Shown here: in pieces, positions 23,485 through 32,665 of the stretch
Position numbering within the stretch: the first letter of the stretch is position 1
How the letters are laid out: each line of letters opens with the position of its first letter
Source of the DNA: Telmatospirillum sp. J64-1
Lineage (GTDB): Bacteria > Pseudomonadota > Alphaproteobacteria > Rhodospirillales > Magnetospirillaceae
NCBI RefSeq assembly: GCF_006980715.1
Contig: NZ_SBHN01000003.1
Coordinates: forward strand, 124,001-188,000
Direction of reading: 5' to 3'
DNA length: 64,000 bases
The notes under the pieces: model-generated
Database searches by the model: none
Told to the model about the DNA's origin: nothing
The model's input: only the letters and a program-made list of their open reading frames with translations
Program-made: the position numbers and the translations under genes

Positions 23485-23565
23485 CCCCTGAACGCCTTCC
23501 CACCCGTCCCGGCAGCACCGGCGGTGAAAAAAGCGACGTTCAGGGGCACCTAAGTCGTAGGGCCC
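23485..23565 (-). promoter_or_regulatory. Possible transcription attenuator upstream of leuA
   Basis: On the minus-strand RNA, three competing pairings are seen. GGGCCCTA (23565-23558) pairs with TAGGTGCCC. CGACTTAGG (23557-23549) pairs with CCTGAACGTCG (23544-23534, two bulges), followed by six U (23532-23527), which is a terminator. CCCCTGAACG (23546-23537) pairs perfectly with CGTTCAGGGG (23494-23485). The alternatives exclude each other, as in amino-acid attenuators. Confidence 0.5.
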
Positions 23566-23671
23566 GGTCACTGTTCGGCAGCAGGTTGAGAGCCAGCGCG
23601 AAGGCGCGCGCGCGAACCACACGCCATCCGGCATGGTGTTGCGCCAACTCCTTCATTCGTGCTCCGGCCAT
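23540..23671 (-). CDS. Putative leuA leader peptide
   Basis: A 43-codon frame with GGAG four bases before the ATG at 23671 contains seven Leu, four of them within ALALNLLP (residues 25-32). Its stop codon falls inside the attenuator stem. It would couple ribosome stalling at Leu codons to leuA transcription. It is short and GC-rich, so the frame alone is weak evidence; the position relative to the hairpins is the main support. Confidence 0.45.
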   Translation of the reverse strand: MAGARMKELAQHHAGWRVVRARAFALALNLLPNSDRALRLRCP

Positions 23672-23734
23672 ATTCTCCGCCTGCCATTGGTTGGGACCGC
23701 CAGAAACAGGAAAAAACGCTGCCCCAACACCTCT

Positions 23735-23765
23735 ATAGTGAGGATGGATTGGCGGCGCTTGTCAA
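23735..23765 (-). promoter_or_regulatory. Possible leuA promoter
   Basis: On the minus strand TTGACA (23760-23765) is followed by CACTAT (23735-23740) at 19 nt, or TCACTA at 18 nt. It lies about 65 bases upstream of the leader ATG. The rest of the 23766-23910 gap shows nothing I can name. Confidence 0.45.
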
Positions 23766-23910
23766 CACCAGTTTCCAGCTTGCGGCCGTTTCCGCTTAAC
23801 CCCCGCCACCTTCCCTCGGTGAAGCGGGATCGAGGCCGGGAACAAAGCGCAAAGGGCTCTCACGACGCAGATGTGGTTGTAGCTCAACCATCCCCGGCCA
23901 TGCTGCAACG

Positions 23911-23937
23911 AAAAAGGGGATGCCGCGGCACCCCCTT
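23911..23937 (-). terminator. Terminator of ilvC
   Basis: On the minus strand AAGGGGGTGCC-GC-GGCATCCCCTT is followed by TTT, about 15 bases after the ilvC stop. One pair is a G-U wobble. Confidence 0.75.
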
Positions 23938-23951
23938 CATCGGAAGGTGGA

Positions 23952-25115
<1,164 letters not shown>

Positions 25116-25628
25116 TTACAGCGGCTTCGGGCCGCGGGCGATGGCGGCGACGCCGGTCCGCGACACATCCGCCAAACCCAGCGGTTCCATCAGATTGATG
25201 AAGGCATCGAGCTTTTCGGTCGCGCCGACGATCTCGAAGACGAAGGATTCATTCGTCGAATCGACCACGCGGGCACGGAAGATATCGGCGATGCGCAGGG
25301 ATTCCACCCGCTTCTCGCCGCTTCCAACCACCTTGACCAGGGCCAGTTCGCGCGACACATGCGGCCCTTCCACCGTCAGATCGCGGACCTTGTGCACCGG
25401 CACCAGACGGCCCAGCTGCGCCTTGATCTGCTCGATGATCATCGGCGTGCCGGAAGTGACGATGGTGATGCGCGAGAGCTTCTCATGCACATCGACCTCG
25501 GCCACCGTCAGGCTGTCGATATTGTAGCCGCGCCCCGAGAACAGGCCGATGACCCGCGCCAGCACGCCCGCTTCGTTGTTCACCAGAACCGAGAAGGTAT
25601 GGCGAACGATTTCTTCCTTCTGCATCAT
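25116..25628 (-). CDS. ilvN: Acetolactate synthase small (regulatory) subunit
   Basis: The small subunit binds valine and controls the catalytic subunit. The 170-residue product has an ACT domain at residues about 8-85 (FSVLVNNEAGVLARVIGLFSGRGYNIDSL, core GVLARVIGLFSGRGYN) and the second ferredoxin-like domain. Several starts are possible; ATG 25628 or 25625 are both plausible and GTG 25631 less so. It follows ilvB by about 30 bases. Confidence 0.94.
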   Translation of the reverse strand: MMQKEEIVRHTFSVLVNNEAGVLARVIGLFSGRGYNIDSLTVAEVDVHEKLSRITIVTSGTPMIIEQIKAQLGRLVPVHKVRDLTVEGPHVSRELALVKVVGSGEKRVESLRIADIFRARVVDSTNESFVFEIVGATEKLDAFINLMEPLGLADVSRTGVAAIARGPKPL

Positions 25629-25657
25629 CACAGCTTAGTCCCCCTGAGTCGCGGCCG

Positions 25658-27421
25658 TTAGACCAGAACCATGCCGTCTTCGGAGATCGGCTTGGCCACC
25701 TGATCCGCCGGACCCAGCAGCATTTCGTTATGGGCCGCCCCCGACGGGATCATCGGGAAGCAGTTTTCCGTCTGGTCGACCGCGCAATCGACGATCACCG
25801 GGCGGTTCACCTCGATCATCTCCTTGATGACGTCGTCCACCTCGCTGACCTTGTCGGCGCGCAGGCCCACGGCGCCGAAGGCTTCGGCCAGCTTGACGAA
25901 ATCAGGCAGGGATTCCGAATAGCTTTCGGAATAGCGGCCGCCATGCAGCAATTCCTGCCACTGGCGCACCATGCCCATGTAGCGGTTGTTCAGGATGAAC
26001 ACCTTCACCGGCAGGCGATACTGCATCAGGGTGCTCATTTCCTGGATGTTCATCATGATCGAGGCCTCGCCGGCCACGTCGATGACCAGGGCGTCGGGAT
26101 GGGCGACCTGCACGCCCATGGCGGCGGGCAGGCCGTAGCCCATGGTGCCCAGGCCGCCCGAGGTCAGCCAGCGATTGGGCTTGTCGAAGGTCAGGAACTG
26201 GGCGGCCCACATTTGGTGCTGGCCGACTTCGGTGCTGAAATAGGTCTCGCGGCCCTTGGTCAGTTCATTCAGGCGCTGCAGGGCGTATTGCGGCTTGATG
26301 ATCTGGTCGCCCTGCTGGTAGCGCAGGCAATCGCGGGCGCGCCATTCGCCGATCTGCTTCCACCAGGCATCCAGCGCCGCCGCGTCCACATTGGCCTGGC
26401 GCGACTTCCACACCTTGATCATGTCCTCGAGCACATGACCGACATCGCCGATGATGGCGCAATCGACCTGCACGTTCTTGTTGACCGAGGACGGGTCGAT
26501 ATCGATGTGGATCTTCTTGGAATTCGGAGCGAAGGCGTTCAGGCGGCCGGTCACACGGTCGTCGAAGCGGGCGCCGATGCAGACCATCACGTCGCAGTCA
26601 TGCATGGCCCAGTTGGCCTCGTAGGTGCCGTGCATGCCGACCATGCCCAGGAATTGGGGATCGCTGCCGGGGAAGGCGCCCAGGCCCATCAGCGTCAGGG
26701 TGACCGGGAAATTGGTCATCTTGGCGAACTGGGTCAGCAACTGGCTGGCCGCCGGGCCGGAATTGATCACGCCGCCGCCGCAATAGAGCAGCGGCTTACG
26801 CGCCTTGGACAGCATCTCCACCGCTTCCTCGATGCGGTTGAGGTCGCCCTTGATCTGCGGACGGTAGGATTTGTGCTGGACCTTGCTGGGGCCTTCATAG
26901 CTGCCCTTGCCCATCAGGATGTCCTTGGGCAGGTCGATCACCACCGGGCCGGGACGGCCGGTCTGGGCGACATAGAAGGCCTCGTGGATGGTCCGGGCCA
27001 GTGCGTTCCCATCCTTCACCAGATAATTATGCTTGGTGCAGGGACGGGTGATACCGGTGGTATCGGCTTCCTGGAAGGCGTCGTTGCCGATCAGATGAGT
27101 CGGCACCTGACCGGTCAGGCAGACCACCGGAATGGAATCCATCATGGCATCCAGCAGGCCGGTCACCGCATTGGTCGCACCAGGGCCCGACGTCACGAGA
27201 ACCACGCCGACCTTGCCGGTGGAACGCGCATAACCTTCCGCGGCATGAACAGCGGCCTGCTCGTGGCGAACAAGGATGTGACGAATCTTGTTCTGCTTGA
27301 AGATCTCGTCATAGATGGGAAGTACGGCGCCGCCGGGATACCCGAAAATTACCTCAACACCCTGATCGGTCAGAGCCTTGAGGACCATTTCAGCGCCGGT
27401 CAACGTCTCCTGTGCCATCAT
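25658..27421 (-). CDS. ilvB: Acetolactate synthase large (catalytic) subunit
   Basis: IlvB joins two pyruvates, or pyruvate and 2-oxobutyrate, using thiamine diphosphate. The 587-residue product shows the N-terminal ThDP region (VEVIFGYPGGAVLPIYDEI with the catalytic Glu in RHEQAAVHAAEGYAR), the FAD-type middle domain, and the GDG-like metal motif (VIDVAGEASIMMNIQEMSTL). The ATG at 27421 was chosen because it gives the usual length and has AAGGG upstream; a frame extension to 27493 is not needed. Confidence 0.95.
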   Translation of the reverse strand: MMAQETLTGAEMVLKALTDQGVEVIFGYPGGAVLPIYDEIFKQNKIRHILVRHEQAAVHAAEGYARSTGKVGVVLVTSGPGATNAVTGLLDAMMDSIPVVCLTGQVPTHLIGNDAFQEADTTGITRPCTKHNYLVKDGNALARTIHEAFYVAQTGRPGPVVIDLPKDILMGKGSYEGPSKVQHKSYRPQIKGDLNRIEEAVEMLSKARKPLLYCGGGVINSGPAASQLLTQFAKMTNFPVTLTLMGLGAFPGSDPQFLGMVGMHGTYEANWAMHDCDVMVCIGARFDDRVTGRLNAFAPNSKKIHIDIDPSSVNKNVQVDCAIIGDVGHVLEDMIKVWKSRQANVDAAALDAWWKQIGEWRARDCLRYQQGDQIIKPQYALQRLNELTKGRETYFSTEVGQHQMWAAQFLTFDKPNRWLTSGGLGTMGYGLPAAMGVQVAHPDALVIDVAGEASIMMNIQEMSTLMQYRLPVKVFILNNRYMGMVRQWQELLHGGRYSESYSESLPDFVKLAEAFGAVGLRADKVSEVDDVIKEMIEVNRPVIVDCAVDQTENCFPMIPSGAAHNEMLLGPADQVAKPISEDGMVLV

Positions 27422-27508
27422 TGCACCCTTTCTTTGAACATACTCGCGAACACGCGTCATCCTCCGCGCCAACAGCAAGGGCGGAGGCGACAAGCTAGTC
27501 TTTCATGG

Positions 27509-28444
27509 TTACTGGGTCAACAGAAACCGGTGAATAAAGGAAAAGAAATCACCCCACATTCTTTCCGAAAATTGCGTTTGTACCATTTTTGCGTCAGGAA
27601 TCTGATTCCGGAACCACGTCAGCTGCCGCTTGGCATAGCGTCTGGTCGCGAGCTGGGCGGCAGCGGCGGCCTGTTCCAGGCTCATCTCCCCGCGCAGATG
27701 GGCCAGCAATTCCGGCACGCCCAGGGCCTTCATGGCGGGCAAGGCAGGATCGAGGCGCAACGCCGCCAGCGCCGCCACCTCGTCGAGCGCCCCCTGCTCC
27801 ACCATCTTCATGAAGCGCCCGTCGCAGGCGGCGTAAAGCGCCTCGCGCTCGGGCGCCAGCACCAGGGTCAGCACATCGGCGTCCAGCCCGCCCAGATTGG
27901 GCTCCTCCTGCCACTCCGCCAGCGACCGTCCCGTCGCCTCGATCACTTCCCAGGCGCGCACTAGGCGCTGCGAATTGCCGGGATGCAGGCGGGCCGCCAT
28001 CACCGGGTCGCGCTGCGCCAGCAGGCGGTGGAAGGCCTCGTTGCCCGAACGCTCGAACAGCGCCCGGGCCTCGGCGCGAATGTCTTCGGGAATGTCGGGA
28101 ATAGGCGACAGGCCCTCGACGAGGCTGCGGATGTAGAGGCCGGTGCCGCCGGTGATCACCGGCACCCTGCCCGCCTCCCAGGCCGCCTCGACCTCGGCCC
28201 GCGCCATTTCCTGCCAGCGCCCGGCCGAGCAGACTTTGGAAGGCGGCAGCACGCCGTACAGGCGGTGGGGGACCGTTTCCTCGTCCTCGGGCGACGGACG
28301 CGCCGTCAGCACACGCAGCACGCCATAGACCTGCATGGAATCGGCATTGATGACCGTTCCACCGAATTCAGCCGCGGCGCGCAATGCCAGCGCCGACTTT
28401 CCACTGGCCGTCGGCCCCGCGATCACCACCGCCTTGCGCCTCAT
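27509..28444 (-). CDS. miaA: tRNA dimethylallyltransferase
   Basis: MiaA adds an isopentenyl group to A37 of tRNAs that read UNN codons. The 311-residue product has the P-loop GPTASGKSALAL at residues 9-20, DSMQVY and GGTGLYIRSLVEG. The long frame running to 29362 is an artefact; ATG 28444 with GGAAGAG gives the usual length. It is divergent from serB. Confidence 0.93.
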   Translation of the reverse strand: MRRKAVVIAGPTASGKSALALRAAAEFGGTVINADSMQVYGVLRVLTARPSPEDEETVPHRLYGVLPPSKVCSAGRWQEMARAEVEAAWEAGRVPVITGGTGLYIRSLVEGLSPIPDIPEDIRAEARALFERSGNEAFHRLLAQRDPVMAARLHPGNSQRLVRAWEVIEATGRSLAEWQEEPNLGGLDADVLTLVLAPEREALYAACDGRFMKMVEQGALDEVAALAALRLDPALPAMKALGVPELLAHLRGEMSLEQAAAAAQLATRRYAKRQLTWFRNQIPDAKMVQTQFSERMWGDFFSFIHRFLLTQ

Positions 28445-28525
28445 TCTCTTCCCTCGTCCTTCGGCTCTTGCCAATCGATCCGCCACACCGTAAAGCAACC
28501 GGGACCGAGACGGTAGGATGCTCCG

Positions 28526-29422
28526 ATGGATTATGTTCTGACCCTGATCGCCAACCCCGCCACCGGCGGGCTCGAAGACGGCATCGCCGCCGCAGCGCGC
28601 GCGGCCCTCAACGATTTGGGAGCCGATACCGCGCAGCCTTCCTGGCTGGACCGGGGCATCGCCTGCGACATTCCCTTCGCCATGCTGGCGCCCGAACAGG
28701 CCGAGGCCGCCGTGCGCGGACGGCTGGACGGCCAGCCCTTCGATGTGGTGGCCCAGGCTTCCGAAGGCCGGCGCAAGCGCCTGCTGGTGGCCGACATGGA
28801 TTCCACGATGGTGGTCGGCGAAACGCTGGACGAACTGGCCGATTATGCCGGGCTGAAGGAGCATATAGCAGCCATCACCGCGCGCGCCATGAACGGCGAG
28901 CTGGATTTCAAGGCGGCCTTGCGCGAGCGCGTGGGCCTGCTCCAGGGACTGGACGTCTCGGCGCTGGACAAGACCTTCGCCCGGCTGGAATACATGCCCG
29001 GCGCCCGCAAGCTGGTCCAGACCATGCGCGCCAACGGCGCCTATGCGGTGCTGGTTTCGGGTGGCTTCAAATATTTCACCGCGCGCGTCGCCGCCCATTG
29101 CGGCTTCGACATGGATCTCGCCAACGACCTCGTCATCCGGGACGGCAAGCTGACCGGCGAGGTCACCGAGCCCATCCTTGACCGCGCCACCAAGCTGGAA
29201 ACCCTGATCCGTGTCGCCAGTGAACGCAAGATCCCGCTGGCGCTGACCGCCTCGGTCGGCGACGGCGCCAACGACCTGGACATGATCCGCGCCGCCGGGC
29301 TGGGCGTCGCCTATCACGCCAAGCCCATCGTCTCGGCCGAGGCCCGCGTCCGCATCGACCACGGCGACCTGACCGCCCTGCTCTACGCCCAGGGCTACAA
29401 GGCCGAAGACTTCGTCGAGTAG
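28526..29422 (+). CDS. serB: Phosphoserine phosphatase
   Basis: SerB makes the last step of serine synthesis. The 298-residue product has the HAD motifs DMDSTMV (nucleophile Asp near residue 91), LVSGGFKYF, KLET and GDGANDLDM. The N-terminal 85 residues form the ACT-like part. It is divergent from miaA with an 81-base gap. Confidence 0.93.
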   Translation: MDYVLTLIANPATGGLEDGIAAAARAALNDLGADTAQPSWLDRGIACDIPFAMLAPEQAEAAVRGRLDGQPFDVVAQASEGRRKRLLVADMDSTMVVGETLDELADYAGLKEHIAAITARAMNGELDFKAALRERVGLLQGLDVSALDKTFARLEYMPGARKLVQTMRANGAYAVLVSGGFKYFTARVAAHCGFDMDLANDLVIRDGKLTGEVTEPILDRATKLETLIRVASERKIPLALTASVGDGANDLDMIRAAGLGVAYHAKPIVSAEARVRIDHGDLTALLYAQGYKAEDFVE

Positions 29423-29475
29423 ACAACGACCGTCCGCAGCACATCGTCACAGTGACGCTCTCATAATGCTGGGGG

Positions 29476-29708
29476 CCACGAAGACACCAAGGCACCAAGG
29501 CTTTGGTCAGACTTCTGACAAACGCCTTACTCCTCGTCACTCCCGCGAAAGCGGGAGTCCATGGAGCCGCAGCATTCATATTTAGGGGCTTATATCTTCA
29601 CGCCCCCCGACATGGACCCCCGCCTTCGCGGGGGTGACGCTTTTCTGCGGACGGCATCGACTTTGTCAGCCTCCTGACCAAAGCCTTGGTGTCCTTGTGT
29701 CTTGGTGG
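29476..29708. repeat. Nested inverted repeat around repeat copy A
   Basis: A 35-bp arm beginning CCACGAAGACACCAAGGCAC (29476-29510) is matched in inverted orientation at 29674-29708. The arms flank the dispersed repeat core at 29515-29669. The outer arms are specific to this copy. Confidence 0.7.
29515..29669. repeat. Dispersed palindromic intergenic repeat, copy A
   Basis: The 155-bp core is bounded by CTGACAAA and TTTGTCAG. It contains two hairpins, CTCCCGCGAAAGCGGGAG and CCCCCGCCTTCGCGGGGG, separated by a spacer with GCAGCATTCATATTTA. Related copies lie at 35318-35401, 39771-39922 and 51868-52024. Confidence 0.85.
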
Positions 29709-29754
29709 CTTACCAAAAGCTGGCGGGAGTGACGAAGAAAAAGGATTGCGCGCA

Positions 29755-29796
29755 ATGTAAAAAAGCCCCGGCATCGCTGCCGGGGCTTTTCTTTTA
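29755..29796. terminator. Bidirectional terminator at the degP 3' end
   Basis: AAAAGCCCCGGCA-TCGC-TGCCGGGGCTTTT with A-rich and T-rich flanks, 15 bases beyond the protease stop. Confidence 0.85.
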
Positions 29797-29811
29797 CGAA
29801 CTCAGCCGACC

Positions 29812-31374
29812 TCAGTTGCGCTGCGGGCGCGGCTGGGGACCGGGCTGGGTCTGGGGTTCGTTGTCGACGCGCAGGGCGACGAAGCGCAAGCCCCGCTCGT
29901 TCTCGATCAGCAGCAGGACGGAACGGCGCCCGGCCTTGCGGGCGGCTTCGATCTTGCTGACCACGTCATTGGGTGCGGTCACCTGTTCCTGGCTGACTTC
30001 CAGGATCAGGTCGCCGGGGCGGATGCCCTTTTCGGCGGCGGCACCGGTCGATTCCACGGCAACCACCACCACGCCGTTGGCGTTCTCGGCCAGCGAGAAG
30101 CGCTCGCGGATCTGCGGCGTGACCGTGGCAACGCTCATGCCCAACCCGGCAACCGAAATCTGTCCGGGTTCGGAACGGGGGGCCTGTTCGCTGGTGCGGA
30201 CGACCGGTTCCTCGTCTTCCTCGCGCAGTTCGCCGACCACGACATTCAGTGTCTGGCGGCGGCCGTCGCGCCACACCACCACCTCGGCGCTGCGGTCGAT
30301 GGGCGTTTCGGCGACGATACGCGGCAGACGGCGCATGTCGGGGACTTCACGACCCGCGAATTGCAGGATGACGTCGCCGGCACGGATGCCGCCCTGCTCC
30401 GCCGGGCCGCCTTCGGTGACGCTGGCGACCAGGGCGCCGCGCGCATCCTCCAGGCCCAGGCTCTCGGCGATTTCCTCGGTCACGGACTGGATGCGCACAC
30501 CCAGCCAGCCGCGCCGCGCCCGGCCATGTTCGCGCAGGTCGTCGATGACCGGCTTGGCCAGGGCGGAAGGCACCGCGAAGCCGATGCCGATGCTGCCGCC
30601 CGAGGGCGAGAAGATGGCGGTGTTGATGCCGATGACCTCGCCGTTCATGTTGAACATCGGGCCGCCGGAATTGCCGCGGTTGATGGAGGCGTCGGTCTGG
30701 ATGAAATCATCATAGGGACCGGCATTGATGTCGCGGGCGCGCGCCGAGACGATGCCGGCGGTGACGGTGCCGCCCAGGCCGAAGGGGTTGCCGATGGCCA
30801 ACACCCAGTCGCCGACGCGGGTGGCATCGGAATCGCCCCATTGCAGCGAGGGCAGTTCCTTGTTGCTGTTGACCTTCAGCAGGGCCAGATCGGTCTTGGC
30901 ATCACGCCCGACGATCTCGGCCTTCAGCACGGTGTCGTCATGCAGGATGACGCTGATCTCGTCGGCATCGGCGATGACGTGGTTGTTGGTCACCACATAG
31001 CCTTCGGGATCGATGATGAACCCCGACCCGAGCGAGGTGGAACGGCGCGGCGGCGCGTCCGGACGGCCGCCGGGCTGGTTCTCGAAGAATTCGCGGAAGA
31101 AATCCTCGAAGGGAGAACCCGGCGGGAATTGGGGCGTCTCGGGCATGCGCTCGGGCCCCTGCATGGTCTGCGTGGTCGAAATATTGACCACCGCCGGCTG
31201 AAGGCGCTCCGCCAGATCGGCGAAGCTCTCCGGCGCCGGGCGCGCCTGCACCTGCACGGCCGTCAAAAGCAGTGCCAGGGCGACCAAGCCGCTAAGCAGC
31301 CAGAGTGCCAGACGCGGCACAGGCGCGGCGGCAACACGGGCTTGAGCCTGCTTTCTGTATCTTGCTTCTCTCAC
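29812..31374 (-). CDS. degP: Periplasmic serine protease of the DegP/HtrA family
   Basis: These proteases degrade or refold damaged envelope proteins. The 520-residue product has an N-terminal signal or anchor (LALWLLSGLVALALLLTAVQ), the trypsin-like domain with His (NNHVIADAD), Asp (KTDLALLKV) and Ser (GNSGGPMFN), then two PDZ domains (about residues 290-380 and 420-500). Start is uncertain: GTG 31374 has GGGAG at a good distance, while GTG 31392 adds six residues. The C-terminus is Pro/Gln-rich. Confidence 0.9.
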   Translation of the reverse strand: MREARYRKQAQARVAAAPVPRLALWLLSGLVALALLLTAVQVQARPAPESFADLAERLQPAVVNISTTQTMQGPERMPETPQFPPGSPFEDFFREFFENQPGGRPDAPPRRSTSLGSGFIIDPEGYVVTNNHVIADADEISVILHDDTVLKAEIVGRDAKTDLALLKVNSNKELPSLQWGDSDATRVGDWVLAIGNPFGLGGTVTAGIVSARARDINAGPYDDFIQTDASINRGNSGGPMFNMNGEVIGINTAIFSPSGGSIGIGFAVPSALAKPVIDDLREHGRARRGWLGVRIQSVTEEIAESLGLEDARGALVASVTEGGPAEQGGIRAGDVILQFAGREVPDMRRLPRIVAETPIDRSAEVVVWRDGRRQTLNVVVGELREEDEEPVVRTSEQAPRSEPGQISVAGLGMSVATVTPQIRERFSLAENANGVVVVAVESTGAAAEKGIRPGDLILEVSQEQVTAPNDVVSKIEAARKAGRRSVLLLIENERGLRFVALRVDNEPQTQPGPQPRPQRN

Positions 31375-31510
31375 CGATACTCTCCCTCGCACTTTACCGG
31401 GCTTTCTGTTTTTCCGGCATTACCAGTCGGCCAAATTTAGTCTTGTGCCCATTGCGCTTCAAGCAAAGGGAAAAAACACTCGATTCTTCGGCCGCATCCG
31501 ACCGCCGTTG

Positions 31511-31705
31511 TCACGGCGCCCCGCCACGTAACAGCCATAGCATGGCTACGCCCAGCATAGCCATGCAAACGCCGCCCCAGCGCAGCGTTTGCGGCGGGGC
31601 TGCCATGATCTGTACCAGCAGGCGCTTCATGCCGCCGGGGAACAGAGCATAAAGCAGGCCTTCCAAGGTGATCGCAAGAAAAAGGGCTGTAAGGAACAAA
31701 GTCAT
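31511..31705 (-). CDS. DUF2065 family small membrane protein
   Basis: The 64-residue product has two membrane spans (FLTALFLAITLEGLLYALF and GGVCMAMLGVAMLWLL) around a short basic loop (KRLLVQIMA), matching DUF2065 (YjeT-like) proteins. It lies between hflC and degP, a position I know for this family. Function unknown; a role with the HflKC complex is inferred from context only. Confidence 0.8.
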   Translation of the reverse strand: MTLFLTALFLAITLEGLLYALFPGGMKRLLVQIMAAPPQTLRWGGVCMAMLGVAMLWLLRGGAP

Positions 31706-31716
31706 AGACAGGGAAG

Positions 31717-31750
31717 GAAAAAGACCCCTCCCGGAAGGCCGGAAGGGGTC
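31717..31750 (-). terminator. Terminator after hflC
   Basis: On the minus strand GACCCCTTCCGG-CCTT-CCGGGAGGGGTC is followed by TTTTT. It lies between hflC and the DUF2065 gene. Confidence 0.8.
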
Positions 31751-31762
31751 GAAGTCAAGGGA

Positions 31763-32665
31763 TCAGCGTCCGCCGGTGGGTTGGGTCAGGGGACCTTCTC
31801 CCCCGTTCCGCGGCGAGATGCCGAAATGCTGGAAGAACTCGCCGTCAGGCGACAGGATCAGCGACGTATTGTCGTCGTTGAACACCGTGCGGTAGGCCTG
31901 CAGCGAGCGGTAGAAGTTGAAGAATTCCGGGTCCTGCGTCGCCGCACGGGCCCAGATGGCGTTGGCGTTGCGCTCGCCTTCACCGCGCAGGATCTGGGCT
32001 TGGCGCTGGGCCTCGGCCAGAAGCACGGTGCGCTCGCGTTCGGCGCGGGCGCGGATCTGCTGGGCGCGTTCCTGACCTTGGGCGCGGGCCTCGCGGGCTT
32101 CACGCTCACGCTCGGACTGCATCCGGGCGAAGATGGCCTGGCTCGTTTCCTCCGGCAGGTCGGCGCGGCGGATACGCACGTCGATCACGTTGATGCCCAG
32201 GCCATCGGCTTCCGCCGTCACCTGGCGCTGGATCTCGTTCATGATCGCAACACGTTCGCCCGACAGGACGCTTTGCAGCATCACGCCACCGAGAACACGG
32301 CGGAGCGAACCGGAGACCAGATCGCGGACACGGGCACGGGCCACGTCCTCGTTGCGCACCGTCTGATAGAAGCGCAGCGGGTCTTCGATCTGGAAGCGGG
32401 TGAAGGTATCCACCTCGATGCGACGCTGGTCGGCCAGCAGCACCTGCTCGGCCGGCAGGTCCAGCGACAGGACGCGCTTCTCGTAGACCAGCACGTCTTC
32501 GATGAAGGGCACCTTGACGTGCAGGCCCGGCTCGGTGATGACCGCGCGCGGCGCACCCAGGCGCAGGACCAACGCCTGTTCCGGCTGACGCACGACGAAC
32601 AGCGCCGAAGCGGCGACGACTGCGCCGACGACCAGCAGGCCGCCGAGAACGAACATCTTGTTCAT
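31763..32665 (-). CDS. hflC: FtsH modulator HflC
   Basis: HflC and HflK form a membrane cage around the FtsH protease and control its access to substrates. The 300-residue product has one N-terminal membrane span (MFVLGGLLVVGAVVAASALF), a SPFH/band-7 domain (about residues 20-190) and a long charged helix (REREAREARAQGQERAQQI). Its ATG overlaps the hflK stop as ATGA. Confidence 0.93.
   Translation of the reverse strand: MNKMFVLGGLLVVGAVVAASALFVVRQPEQALVLRLGAPRAVITEPGLHVKVPFIEDVLVYEKRVLSLDLPAEQVLLADQRRIEVDTFTRFQIEDPLRFYQTVRNEDVARARVRDLVSGSLRRVLGGVMLQSVLSGERVAIMNEIQRQVTAEADGLGINVIDVRIRRADLPEETSQAIFARMQSEREREAREARAQGQERAQQIRARAERERTVLLAEAQRQAQILRGEGERNANAIWARAATQDPEFFNFYRSLQAYRTVFNDDNTSLILSPDGEFFQHFGISPRNGGEGPLTQPTGGR

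Noticed and set aside
23431-23634. A 67-codon leftward frame overlapping the leuA start
   Set aside because: Has no ribosome-binding site and reads the attenuator stems in another frame; the 23671 frame fits better as leader.
25730-27964. A 744-codon plus-strand frame
   Set aside because: Antisense to ilvB and the end of miaA; low-complexity composition.
28445-29362. N-terminal extension of the miaA frame
   Set aside because: Antisense to serB; MiaA starts at 28444 by motif position and ribosome-binding site.
29515-29669. Possible CRISPR or transposase remnant in the repeat region
   Set aside because: There are no regularly spaced repeats or spacers and no coding remains; copies are dispersed single elements.
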